Source of the DNA: a bacterium
Lineage (GTDB): Bacteria; Cyanobacteriota; Vampirovibrionia; Obscuribacterales; Obscuribacteraceae
DNA length: 6,079 bases
Direction: 5' to 3'
Assembly (NCBI GenBank): GCA_030431355.1
Contig: JAUIJG010000324.1
Coordinates: forward strand, 1-6,079
The translations under genes and the position numbers were made by a program. The notes under the pieces are model-generated. The model was given only the letters and a program-made list of their open reading frames with translations, had not been told where the DNA came from and made no database searches. Shown here piece after piece: positions 1-5,400 of this stretch (position 1 is its first letter; every line of letters begins with the position of its first letter).

Positions 1-812
1 CCCGCCTCGGAGAAAGCCGACTTGAGCAAGCCTTCCGTTACCGCCTGGATATCAGCCTCATCGATGAAAGCCATCTCGATATCAACCTGGGTAAACTCGG
101 GCTGACGATCAGCCCGCAAATCCTCATCCCGGAAACATCGAGCTATCTGATAGTAGCGCTCGATACCGCTTATCATTAAAGTCTGCTTGAATAGCTGGGG
201 CGACTGGGGCAATGCGTACCAGGAGCCGGCGTTCAGACGACTGGGAACGAGAAAGTCCCGAGCCCCTTCAGGAGTAGCACGGGTCAAAATAGGCGTTTCG
301 ACCTCAATAAAATTGAAAGAGACCAGGTAATTTCTGATGGCAGTGGTGACCCGGTGTCGAAGCATCAGGTTCTTTTGCATATCCCGACGTCTTAAGTCCA
401 GATAGCGATACTTCAGCCGCAATGACTCGTCCACCGAACGACCAAGCTCTATCTGGAATGGTAATGGCGAAGCCATGTTGAGGATCTCGACCTGGTCAGG
501 ATAAAGCTCCAGCAAACCATTGGGCTGCTCAGGCTTTTCTGTGCCCTGGGGTCTCTGGCTCAGCTTTCCTCTGGCGATCAGAACACATTCACTTTTCAAC
601 TTCACGAACAGGTCGTGGGCTTCTTTGTTCTTGTTCGGGTCCGATACAAGTTGCAGCTTGCCGGAGTTGTCCCGCAGCTCTACGAAGACCATTCCACCGA
701 GATCTCGCCGGGCGTTTACCCAACCTGCCACACAAATTTCTTTATCGGCATCATTCGGATTCAGTTGTCCCAGATAAGTGTCTCGTTTAATGGACACGGC
801 GTATTCCCCCAT
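1..812 (-). CDS. aspS: Aspartyl-tRNA synthetase, N-terminal part (cut by window edge)
   Basis: This class II synthetase attaches aspartate to tRNA(Asp) in the cytoplasm. About 270 residues are visible, less than half of the roughly 590 usual for bacterial AspRS; the rest lies beyond the left edge. An N-terminal OB-fold anticodon-binding domain (about residues 26-112) carries AGWVNARRDLGG and FVELRDNSG. The catalytic domain begins with YRYLDLRRRDMQ (135-146), then the motif 1 region VETPILTRATPEGARDF (171-187), QSPQLFKQ (203-210) and motif 2 FRDEDLRADRQPEFTQ (227-242). The bacterial insertion domain and motif 3 are not in view. I chose ATG at 812-810, which has no clear Shine-Dalgarno. A GTG five codons later (797-795), preceded by GGGGGA seven bases upstream, would also give a normal-length N terminus. 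The gene is transcribed divergently from the membrane-protein gene at 991. The family assignment is very secure; the exact start is not. Confidence 0.95.
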   Translation of the reverse strand, partial: MGEYAVSIKRDTYLGQLNPNDADKEICVAGWVNARRDLGGMVFVELRDNSGKLQLVSDPNKNKEAHDLFVKLKSECVLIARGKLSQRPQGTEKPEQPNGLLELYPDQVEILNMASPLPFQIELGRSVDESLRLKYRYLDLRRRDMQKNLMLRHRVTTAIRNYLVSFNFIEVETPILTRATPEGARDFLVPSRLNAGSWYALPQSPQLFKQTLMISGIERYYQIARCFRDEDLRADRQPEFTQVDIEMAFIDEADIQAVTEGLLKSAFSEA

Positions 813-846
813 AGGTTCTACAAAGACGGGTTTATCCCCAAGAATC

Positions 847-864
847 AACGTGGCTGTCCACGTT
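847..864 (-). other. 7-bp hairpin in the aspS leader
   Basis: A perfect inverted repeat, AACGTGG on one arm and CCACGTT on the other with a four-base loop, lies in the predicted aspS 5' leader, about 35 bases before the ATG. No T-run follows it on either strand, so it does not look like a terminator. It could affect leader stability or translation, or bind a regulator as DNA. The repeat is directly visible; any role is inference. Confidence 0.45.
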
Positions 865-880
865 TAAGGGCAAACTGAAT

Positions 881-910
881 ATTGTAATCTAGTAGCACGG
901 TATTTGATAA
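881..910 (-). promoter_or_regulatory. Candidate sigma-70-type promoter for aspS
   Basis: On the minus strand a -35-like TTATCA (910-905) is followed after 18 bases by TACAAT (886-881), a five-of-six match to the -10 consensus. Transcription would start near 874, giving a leader of about 60 bases that contains the hairpin at 847-864. This rests on motif matching only. Confidence 0.4.
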
Positions 911-922
911 ATATTTAGAATA

Positions 923-951
923 TTGCTGAGACAATGTAAACTAGATACAGT
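923..951 (+). promoter_or_regulatory. Weak candidate promoter for the gene at 991
   Basis: TTGCTG (923-928) and TACAGT (946-951) are separated by 17 bases, about 40 bases before the ATG. Each element matches consensus only partly, so this is merely the best-placed pair in the divergent region. A 10-base palindrome, GTACTAGTAC (950-959), overlaps the -10 position and could be an operator or chance. Confidence 0.25.
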
Positions 952-990
952 ACTAGTACGCCGAACTGGACGGGGAGAATAAAACTTACT

Positions 991-1512
991 ATGGGCTTTC
1001 TAAATACTCTGCCAAACTGGGCATACATGGTGATTGGAGTGCTTCTTCTGGTGCTCGGATTGTCATACGTCTACAAAGGCTGGTCGGCAGCAGTGCTGGG
1101 ACGATGCTACTACTGGTCCGGCTTCCTGCCAATTACTGTGATTTCGCCCTGGATGATCCATTTCCCCCCGGGCGAGAACTCCCTGATTAAGAAGAAAGAG
1201 GGACTGCTCTGCCATATGCTGATCGGACCGCTCTTCTTCCTCACTGCCATGTTCTGCCTCCTCTTCGGAGCAGACTTTGTCGGACTTCCAGGCTCCGATA
1301 CGGTCAACTTCATTCTGGCTGGCGGAGATCGCTCCAAGCCGGCCGCAATCATCTATTCTCCACCGGCTAACTACCGCTGGCCCATCGTAGCCCGCGCCGG
1401 TAAACAGATAGACAAGATTTTCCAAACTCAGATCTACGAAGACCCATCGAAGAGCATGCTTCCCGGACAACACGGAAGCCAGCAGAGCGCAGACAAAGTC
1501 CACAACAAATAA
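991..1512 (+). CDS. Small membrane protein of unknown function
   Basis: I do not recognise this 173-residue protein. It has a hydrophobic segment at about residues 12-29 (YMVIGVLLLVLGLSYVY) and another at about 76-99 (MLIGPLFFLTAMFCLLFGAD). A shorter hydrophobic stretch near 44-56 could be a third span or a re-entrant loop. A basic patch (IKKKEG, 66-71) lies between the spans, and the last 70 residues are polar, ending in a Gln/Ser/His-rich tail. The likely location is the inner membrane with a hydrophilic C-terminal tail. GGGGAG at 972-977 is the only Shine-Dalgarno-like site and lies 13 bases before the ATG, longer than usual. The gene stands alone between divergent aspS and the EF-G-like gene, 169 bases upstream of the latter. 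A long open frame on the opposite strand covers most of it, but this strand has the better ribosome site and plausible membrane spans. Confidence 0.7.
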   Translation: MGFLNTLPNWAYMVIGVLLLVLGLSYVYKGWSAAVLGRCYYWSGFLPITVISPWMIHFPPGENSLIKKKEGLLCHMLIGPLFFLTAMFCLLFGADFVGLPGSDTVNFILAGGDRSKPAAIIYSPPANYRWPIVARAGKQIDKIFQTQIYEDPSKSMLPGQHGSQQSADKVHNK

Positions 1513-1522
1513 ACTCCGCCTG

Positions 1523-1545
1523 CCGAGCAGCTTGAAAACGCTCGG
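1523..1545 (+). terminator. Possible weak terminator hairpin after the membrane-protein gene
   Basis: CCGAGC (1523-1528) and GCTCGG (1540-1545) form a 6-bp stem with an 11-base loop, 10 bases after the stop codon. No T-run follows, so it is not a canonical intrinsic terminator. It may be a Rho-associated or stability hairpin, or chance. Confidence 0.25.
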
Positions 1546-1632
1546 GGCAAGCAAATTCCAGAATAATAGATTAAATCGTCCCCCCGGCGCTTGTGGGCGG
1601 GCACATATATTAGATATCCTTTCTGCGGGATT

Positions 1633-1638
1633 CATAAT
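1633..1638 (+). promoter_or_regulatory. Candidate -10 element for the EF-G-like gene
   Basis: CATAAT matches five of six consensus -10 bases and lies about 44 bases before the GTG start. No convincing -35 hexamer lies 16-18 bases upstream (the position reads TTAGAT), so confidence is low. Confidence 0.25.
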
Positions 1639-1681
1639 ATACATACGTTGAGCTTCCTCTTGCCAACAAAGGAGAAGAGTA

Positions 1682-3763
1682 GTGTCCACTGACGCATCTA
1701 AAATTCGAAACGTAGCATTCATAGGAATCAATAAGAGCGGAAAAACAAGTCTGGTAGAAGCCCTGCTTAATCTCACCGGCACCACTTCAAGACTTGGCAA
1801 AATACAAGACGGCACCACCACAACTGATTACGAACCGGAATCCACAGACAGACAAATTTCTACCCAGGTATCATCAGCCCATTTCGAGCACAAAGGAGTC
1901 AAATTCAACATCCTTGACTGTCCCGGCTTCATTGACTTCACCGAGGAAGTAAAACTAGCCCTCATGGGCGTAGACACCGCAATTTTCGTGGTAGAGCCGG
2001 ACCCGGGTCGACTGATCCAGATGGATACTTTATTGAGCTTTACCGAAGAAATAGGTGTGGCCCGCATGGTCCTGATCAACAAGATGGACAAGATCGATGT
2101 CCCGCTGGCAGAGACAATGAAAATCCTCAAAGAGATGTCCGGCAACAAGACTCCCAGACCCCTGGCACCGATGCATTACCCCATCGGTACTGGCGATGAC
2201 TTCAAAGGTTTTGTCAGCGTTCTAAAAGAGGAAGCCTTTACATATGGTGACAAGGGTGAACCCACTCACGCAGAAATCCCTGAAGATCTGAAACCTCAGC
2301 TGGAAGCAGCAAGAGAAAAGCTTATAGAAAGTTTGGCTGACACCGATGATGATCTCCTTGAGATGGTTCTTGAAGGAGAAGAGCCGCCCATGGAGATGAT
2401 GGAGAAAGACCTCAACCTGGCATTAAAAGCCGGTACTTTTGTGCCTATTCTGGTGGGATCAGCCATGACGAACGGCGGTCTGGTCACTCTTCTGGATTTA
2501 ATTATCTCTCTTTGTCCGGCTCCCGAAGAGCGCGAACACAAGGATAAAGACGGCAACAAAGTGGAGATGAAAGAGGCTGGTCCGGTCATCGCCCAGGTAA
2601 TCAAAACCTATGTCAACCCGCAAGCTGGAAAGCTCTCGCTTGTTCGAGTTTTCTCAGGTACCTTGACCTCGGATACCCAACTTGTAGATACCACCCAGGG
2701 TGGCACAAAAGAGAGAATGGGCGGCATGTACATTCTCCAGGGCAAAAAACAAGAAAATCTAGACAAAGCCGGTCCTGGCTCAATCGTGGCTATATCCAGG
2801 ATGGACACGCCTAGGACCGGAGATACCTTATGCAGCGAAGGCTGCAAGGTTGTTATGCCGGCACCGCCAGAGCCACCGCCCCTCTACTCGCTTGCCATCG
2901 CCCCAAAAAACAGGAGTGATGAGACAAAACTCTCTTCCCTGCTGCATAAGATAATCGAAGAAGATCCGATTTTGAAGGTAGACAGGGACCCGGATACTCA
3001 CGAATTCTGTCTTTACGGCCAGGGTGAAGTGCACCTAACTCTAAACAGACAGAGACTGGAGCGCAAATATGGTCTTTCCCTGGATAGTTCACGGCCCAAA
3101 ATCGCTTACAAAGAGACCATCGCAAAATCTGTGGAAGCTCATGGCAGACATAAGAAACAGTCGGGTGGTAAAGGACAGTTCGGGGAAGTATTTCTCAAAA
3201 TCGAACCCCAGGAAAGAGGTGCCGGAGTCAAATTCTCCGAATCCATCGTGGGTGGCTCCGTGCCCAGACAATACATCCCCGGGGTGGAAAAAGGAGTAAT
3301 GGAAGCGCTGAACAAAGGCCCCCTGGCCGGAAATCCCTGTGTGGACATTGCGGTCAACCTGCACGACGGCAAGTTTCATGATGTGGACAGCGACGAGATG
3401 TCCTTCAAGATGGCGGCTATCCTTGGCATGAAAGAGGGAATGGCGAAGGCGAATCCTTTTATACTCGAGCCTGTGGCCCTGGTAAAAATATTCGTGCCCA
3501 ATGAATACACCTCCGGTGTGCTGGGTCAGGTGACCGGAAGGCGGGGTCAGATCCTGGGCTTTGCTGCCGACCCCGAGCAGCAACGCTGGGACGTTGTGAG
3601 CTGCAACATGCCCCAGGCAGAACTCTGGGATTATATTATCGAGTTGAGAACTCACACCCAGGGACTCGGCTACTACACCTGGGAGTTCGACCACTACGCC
3701 CAGGTGCCGGCCAACATATCCAAACAACTCATAAATGAAGCGACATCCCAGACGGAATCCTGA
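1682..3763 (+). CDS. Elongation factor G-like GTPase (second-EF-G type)
   Basis: This 693-residue translational GTPase of the EF-G fold is full length for the family. Canonical EF-G moves tRNAs and mRNA through the ribosome using GTP; EF-G-like paralogs have less certain roles. The G domain has a P-loop GINKSGKT (15-22), a switch I region with DRQIST (56-61), DCPGF (79-83), NKMD (133-136) and GSA (259-261). Domain II includes KLSLVRVFSGTL (317-328). Domain III includes GQGEVHL (446-452). Domain IV has HGRHKKQSGGKGQFGEV (487-503) and FHDVDSDEMSFK (565-576), matching the ribosome-facing tip loops. Domain V includes GRRGQILGF (619-627). The histidine that follows DTPG in EF-G is Phe83, and the usual RGIT of switch I reads RQIS. 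The overall pattern fits the EF-G-like/FusA2 group, so a normal fusA is expected elsewhere. The GTG start has GGAG seven bases upstream. The ribosomal protein S21 gene follows after 168 bases. Confidence 0.93.
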   Translation: MSTDASKIRNVAFIGINKSGKTSLVEALLNLTGTTSRLGKIQDGTTTTDYEPESTDRQISTQVSSAHFEHKGVKFNILDCPGFIDFTEEVKLALMGVDTAIFVVEPDPGRLIQMDTLLSFTEEIGVARMVLINKMDKIDVPLAETMKILKEMSGNKTPRPLAPMHYPIGTGDDFKGFVSVLKEEAFTYGDKGEPTHAEIPEDLKPQLEAAREKLIESLADTDDDLLEMVLEGEEPPMEMMEKDLNLALKAGTFVPILVGSAMTNGGLVTLLDLIISLCPAPEEREHKDKDGNKVEMKEAGPVIAQVIKTYVNPQAGKLSLVRVFSGTLTSDTQLVDTTQGGTKERMGGMYILQGKKQENLDKAGPGSIVAISRMDTPRTGDTLCSEGCKVVMPAPPEPPPLYSLAIAPKNRSDETKLSSLLHKIIEEDPILKVDRDPDTHEFCLYGQGEVHLTLNRQRLERKYGLSLDSSRPKIAYKETIAKSVEAHGRHKKQSGGKGQFGEVFLKIEPQERGAGVKFSESIVGGSVPRQYIPGVEKGVMEALNKGPLAGNPCVDIAVNLHDGKFHDVDSDEMSFKMAAILGMKEGMAKANPFILEPVALVKIFVPNEYTSGVLGQVTGRRGQILGFAADPEQQRWDVVSCNMPQAELWDYIIELRTHTQGLGYYTWEFDHYAQVPANISKQLINEATSQTES

Positions 3764-3799
3764 GCGGATGCCGCATCCCCAGAAGCCTTCACACTATGC

Positions 3800-3843
3800 G
3801 TCCGATATTGATTTTCTATACCCTGAAAATCCAAAACACGGAC
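3800..3843 (+). repeat. Nested inverted repeat between the EF-G-like gene and rpsU
   Basis: An inner 7-bp perfect stem, GATTTTC (3810-3816) with GAAAATC (3825-3831), closes an 8-base loop. An outer 5-bp stem, GTCCG (3800-3804) with CGGAC (3839-3843), encloses it through a 5/7-base internal loop. No T-run follows on either strand, so it is not a standard intrinsic terminator. It lies upstream of the candidate rpsU promoter, so it may end or protect the preceding transcript, or act as a DNA site. Another small palindrome, GGATG/CATCC (3766-3778), sits just after the EF-G-like stop codon. Confidence 0.45.
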
Positions 3844-3851
3844 AAAAATGG

Positions 3852-3880
3852 TTGTTGAAGAGATGAATCGGTGATAATAT
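3852..3880 (+). promoter_or_regulatory. Candidate rpsU promoter with extended -10
   Basis: TTGTTG (3852-3857) and TAATAT (3875-3880) are 17 bases apart, and a TG dinucleotide one base before the -10 makes it extended. An overlapping GATAAT (3873-3878) is also close to consensus. Transcription would start near 3887, about 45 bases before rpsU. An own promoter fits the 168-base gap from the upstream gene. Confidence 0.45.
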
Positions 3881-3917
3881 GATCGAAGCTATAGTTAGAG
3901 TTTCTGGTAGTTATTCC

Positions 3918-3927
3918 AGGGGGGAGG
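3918..3927 (+). promoter_or_regulatory. Strong ribosome binding site fixing the TTG start of rpsU
   Basis: A purine run, AGGGGGGAGG, ends four bases before TTG at 3932. The reading frame has a TAG at 3908-3910 and no ATG or GTG between that stop and the TTG, so this site and codon define the start. Confidence 0.8.
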
Positions 3928-3931
3928 ACCC

Positions 3932-4105
3932 TTGTCAGAAGTCAGAGTATCTGAAGGCGAAAACATAGAACAGGCCCTGAAGCGCTTCAAAAAGAAGATA
4001 CAGAAGGCAGGTATTCTTTCAGAAATCAAGCGTCGTGAACGCTATGAGAAACCCAGCGTTAAGAAAAAGCGCAAGGCAGAAGCGGCTCGCAAGCGTCGTT
4101 CCTGA
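3932..4105 (+). CDS. rpsU: 30S ribosomal protein S21
   Basis: This 57-residue basic protein belongs to the small-subunit S21 family, which in bacteria sits near the 3' end of 16S rRNA and aids translation initiation. It begins [19 protein letters not shown], followed by [20 protein letters not shown] and the basic tail [18 protein letters not shown]. The pattern of an N-terminal strand, a helix with LKRF, then RRERYEKPS and an Arg/Lys-rich tail is diagnostic, and the length is normal. Translation starts at TTG, unusual for a highly expressed ribosomal gene, but the Shine-Dalgarno is very strong. It has its own candidate promoter and a downstream hairpin terminator, so it may be a single-gene unit. 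The upstream neighbour is the EF-G-like GTPase. Identification is secure. Confidence 0.95.
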   Translation: MSEVRVSEGENIEQALKRFKKKIQKAGILSEIKRRERYEKPSVKKKRKAEAARKRRS

Positions 4106-4139
4106 TCTCATTCCGGTATCTTGATCACAGGATATCCAA

Positions 4140-4168
4140 TCCCTCTTTGAGGGACTAGTTTCTTTTTC
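4140..4168 (+). terminator. Likely intrinsic terminator of rpsU
   Basis: TCCCTC (4140-4145) and GAGGGA (4149-4154) form a perfect 6-bp stem with a TTT loop, 34 bases after the rpsU stop. A T-rich tract with CTAGTTTCTTTTT follows to 4166. The stem is short and the T-run starts a few bases late, so it may be only moderately efficient. Confidence 0.55.
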
Positions 4169-4179
4169 GGTTCAGATTT

Positions 4180-4205
4180 GAAGTCAGAAAAGGAAGTCAG
4201 ATAAG
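4180..4205 (+). repeat. Two tandem 13-base repeats
   Basis: GAAGTCAGAAAAG (4180-4192) is followed directly by GAAGTCAGATAAG (4193-4205), differing at one base. The core GAAGTCAGA also occurs at 3938-3946 in the first codons of rpsU. With only two units, chance or replication slippage is the simplest explanation. Confidence 0.55.
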
Positions 4206-4381
4206 ACAGCAAGTCTATCGACCTTCTTTCCATCTGAGTCGAATACAGGTCCGCTCTGCCATGGGCACAGCCTGATAATTTTAATCATTTGACAACGCCA
4301 TCCACCCGAAAGATCTCGCTTCGGCTGGGCATATTGCATAGACGAGTGTATCGTCCGCCTTATGTTCAGGGGAGTTTGTAA

Positions 4382-4630
4382 ATGGCAAGAACGTCCAAAC
4401 GAGACAGTAGCGAACTGGTTAAAATAGAAGTAGACAACCTCAAGCAGAGCCTCAACCACGCTTACAAGACCAGAAAAAACAACCGAAATATTCTTTCCCA
4501 CGATGGACTTTTCGAATATCTCTGGGATCTGAAAGAGAAGGCCCTTATTGAAGGTCAAAAGTCAGTGGAAATTCCGACCTCCTGGCTGGAAGAGCTGGAC
4601 TCCGATCTTCTAAAAGCTAGACGACACTAA
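4382..4630 (+). CDS. Small charged protein of unknown function (82 residues)
   Basis: I do not recognise this protein. It has a basic N terminus (MARTSKRD) and a helix-prone, highly charged body with VKIEVDNLKQSLNHAYKTRK (13-32) and DGLFEYLWDLKEKAL (41-55). It ends in a further acidic/basic helix, WLEELDSDLLKARRH (68-82). There is no signal peptide or membrane span, so it is probably cytoplasmic. The ATG has AGGGGAG seven bases upstream, strong support for a real gene. The next gene starts only 19 bases after its stop, so the two are probably co-transcribed. The composition would fit a small nucleic-acid- or protein-binding helical protein, but no motif shows this. Confidence 0.75.
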   Translation: MARTSKRDSSELVKIEVDNLKQSLNHAYKTRKNNRNILSHDGLFEYLWDLKEKALIEGQKSVEIPTSWLEELDSDLLKARRH

Positions 4631-4649
4631 CACTAGAATAAGTTCTTAA

Positions 4650-5258
4650 GTGATCACCAAAAATAGAATCTTCCAGGGCAACCCTGAACCAGCGACATAC
4701 CTGGTTGCGGCTGTCCTGGTTTTCCTTTTGGTGGGTTTCAACCATAGGCCGTCCATTGCTCGGTCCCAGGCTAATCAACGTCATCAAATAATATACAGCC
4801 AGATAAGAAAAGCCCATGAAGATGTAGAGAAAGCCGATCAAAAGCTGGTCTCGACAATGCGGCTGGTGCGCAAGCGGCTGCGCGATCAGGTGGGCGCCAA
4901 CAAGTCCTATTCGCTACTGGGAGCAGACAGCAATTCAAAAGCTTATCGCAAGCTTGTCCTGTCGCTGAACGAAAATCTGCCGGCAAATCCGTATGAATCC
5001 ATTCTTCCGGAAACAGAGGATCAAGTTGGCGACGATCAGTCCCCCCGGGTCAGACTCATATTAGATCCCTCAATCTCCCACAGTCAGGTTGATGTTCTGC
5101 GCTACCACCCCCGTAAAGACTGGAGAGACAGTCCGGGCAATATCAGCATCGTTCATAACGGCTATGACTTTCTTCTTATATGGGCGGCAAGTTACGACGG
5201 AAAGCCTGTCAGGGAAAAGAAAACAACTAAAATCATCACCTTGCGACTTCGGTTTTAG
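4650..5258 (+). CDS. Single-span membrane-anchored protein of unknown function (202 residues)
   Basis: I do not recognise this protein. A short polar N terminus is followed by one hydrophobic span at residues 15-30 (ATYLVAAVLVFLLVGF), best read as a signal anchor. A charged helical stretch at about 38-80 (QIRKAHEDVEKADQKL, then RLVRKRLRDQV) could form a coiled coil. A Pro/Asp-rich linker (111-132) leads to a C-terminal part with alternating hydrophobic residues typical of strands (RVRLILDP, NISIVHNGYDFLLIWAAS, KIITLRLRF). The GTG start follows an in-frame stop immediately upstream and has no Shine-Dalgarno. Later starts would lose the membrane span, so GTG at 4650 is preferred, possibly translated by coupling to the 82-residue gene that ends 19 bases before. 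The stop codon sits in the loop of a small GGTTT/AAACC hairpin. A periplasmic or surface role is likely but unproven. Confidence 0.75.
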   Translation: MITKNRIFQGNPEPATYLVAAVLVFLLVGFNHRPSIARSQANQRHQIIYSQIRKAHEDVEKADQKLVSTMRLVRKRLRDQVGANKSYSLLGADSNSKAYRKLVLSLNENLPANPYESILPETEDQVGDDQSPRVRLILDPSISHSQVDVLRYHPRKDWRDSPGNISIVHNGYDFLLIWAASYDGKPVREKKTTKIITLRLRF

Positions 5259-5400
5259 AAACCCTAACAGCGGGCGATCCCAAGGTCGGATCTAGGCATT
5301 ACCCCGTTACTAACGGAGTCACCATTGGTTAATCTCAGAAAAGTAGAACTCCTCGAACCAATTCTGGTGTTGGCGAAAGTTTAAAACTCGGAGAAATCTT
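5259..5400. other. Intergenic region before the VIT-domain gene
   Basis: This 142-base stretch has two small inverted repeats: GATCC/GGATC (5276-5280 with 5288-5292) and CCGTT/AACGG (5304-5308 with 5312-5316). Neither is followed by a T-run. I see no promoter pair of acceptable spacing and no small gene. GGAG at 5390-5393 is the ribosome site of the next gene. Confidence 0.4.

Larger units (their letters stand above)
4106..4381. other. Non-coding stretch between rpsU and the 82-residue gene
   Basis: These 276 bases hold the rpsU terminator, a short tandem repeat, and two small inverted repeats: CCGAA/TTCGG (4306-4310 with 4320-4324) and GACGA/TCGTC (4341-4345 with 4351-4355). TTGACA at 4289-4294 is a perfect -35 hexamer but has no good -10 at 16-18 bases. 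I see no tRNA, no known riboswitch pattern and no convincing small gene. The hairpin at 4341-4355 ends just before the Shine-Dalgarno of the next gene and could influence its leader. Confidence 0.5.

Noticed and set aside
520..878. Two plus-strand open frames of 85-87 codons
   Set aside because: They are antisense to aspS, whose minus-strand frame carries clear AspRS motifs.
1063..1821. 252-codon open frame on the minus strand
   Set aside because: It lies antisense to the membrane-protein gene and runs about 140 bases into the start of the secure EF-G-like gene. Its translation shows no recognisable domain, and the plus-strand frame has the better gene signals.
3089..3727. 212-codon open frame on the minus strand
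   Set aside because: It is wholly antisense to domains IV and V of the EF-G-like gene, whose protein is clearly conserved. The translation looks like a shadow, with no recognisable motif.
3766..3778. GGATG/CATCC palindrome just after the EF-G-like stop as a terminator
   Set aside because: The stem is 5 bp with no T-run after it, so it is not supported as an intrinsic terminator.
4289..4294. Perfect TTGACA -35 hexamer upstream of the 82-residue gene
   Set aside because: The bases 16-18 downstream (around GATCTC) do not resemble a -10 element, so I do not call a promoter.
5251..5263. GGTTT/AAACC hairpin with the stop codon in its loop
   Set aside because: The stem is short and AT-rich with no T-run; probably chance.
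5089..5295. 68-codon plus-strand frame overlapping the end of the 202-residue gene
   Set aside because: It overlaps a better-supported gene in another frame and its product shows no recognisable feature.
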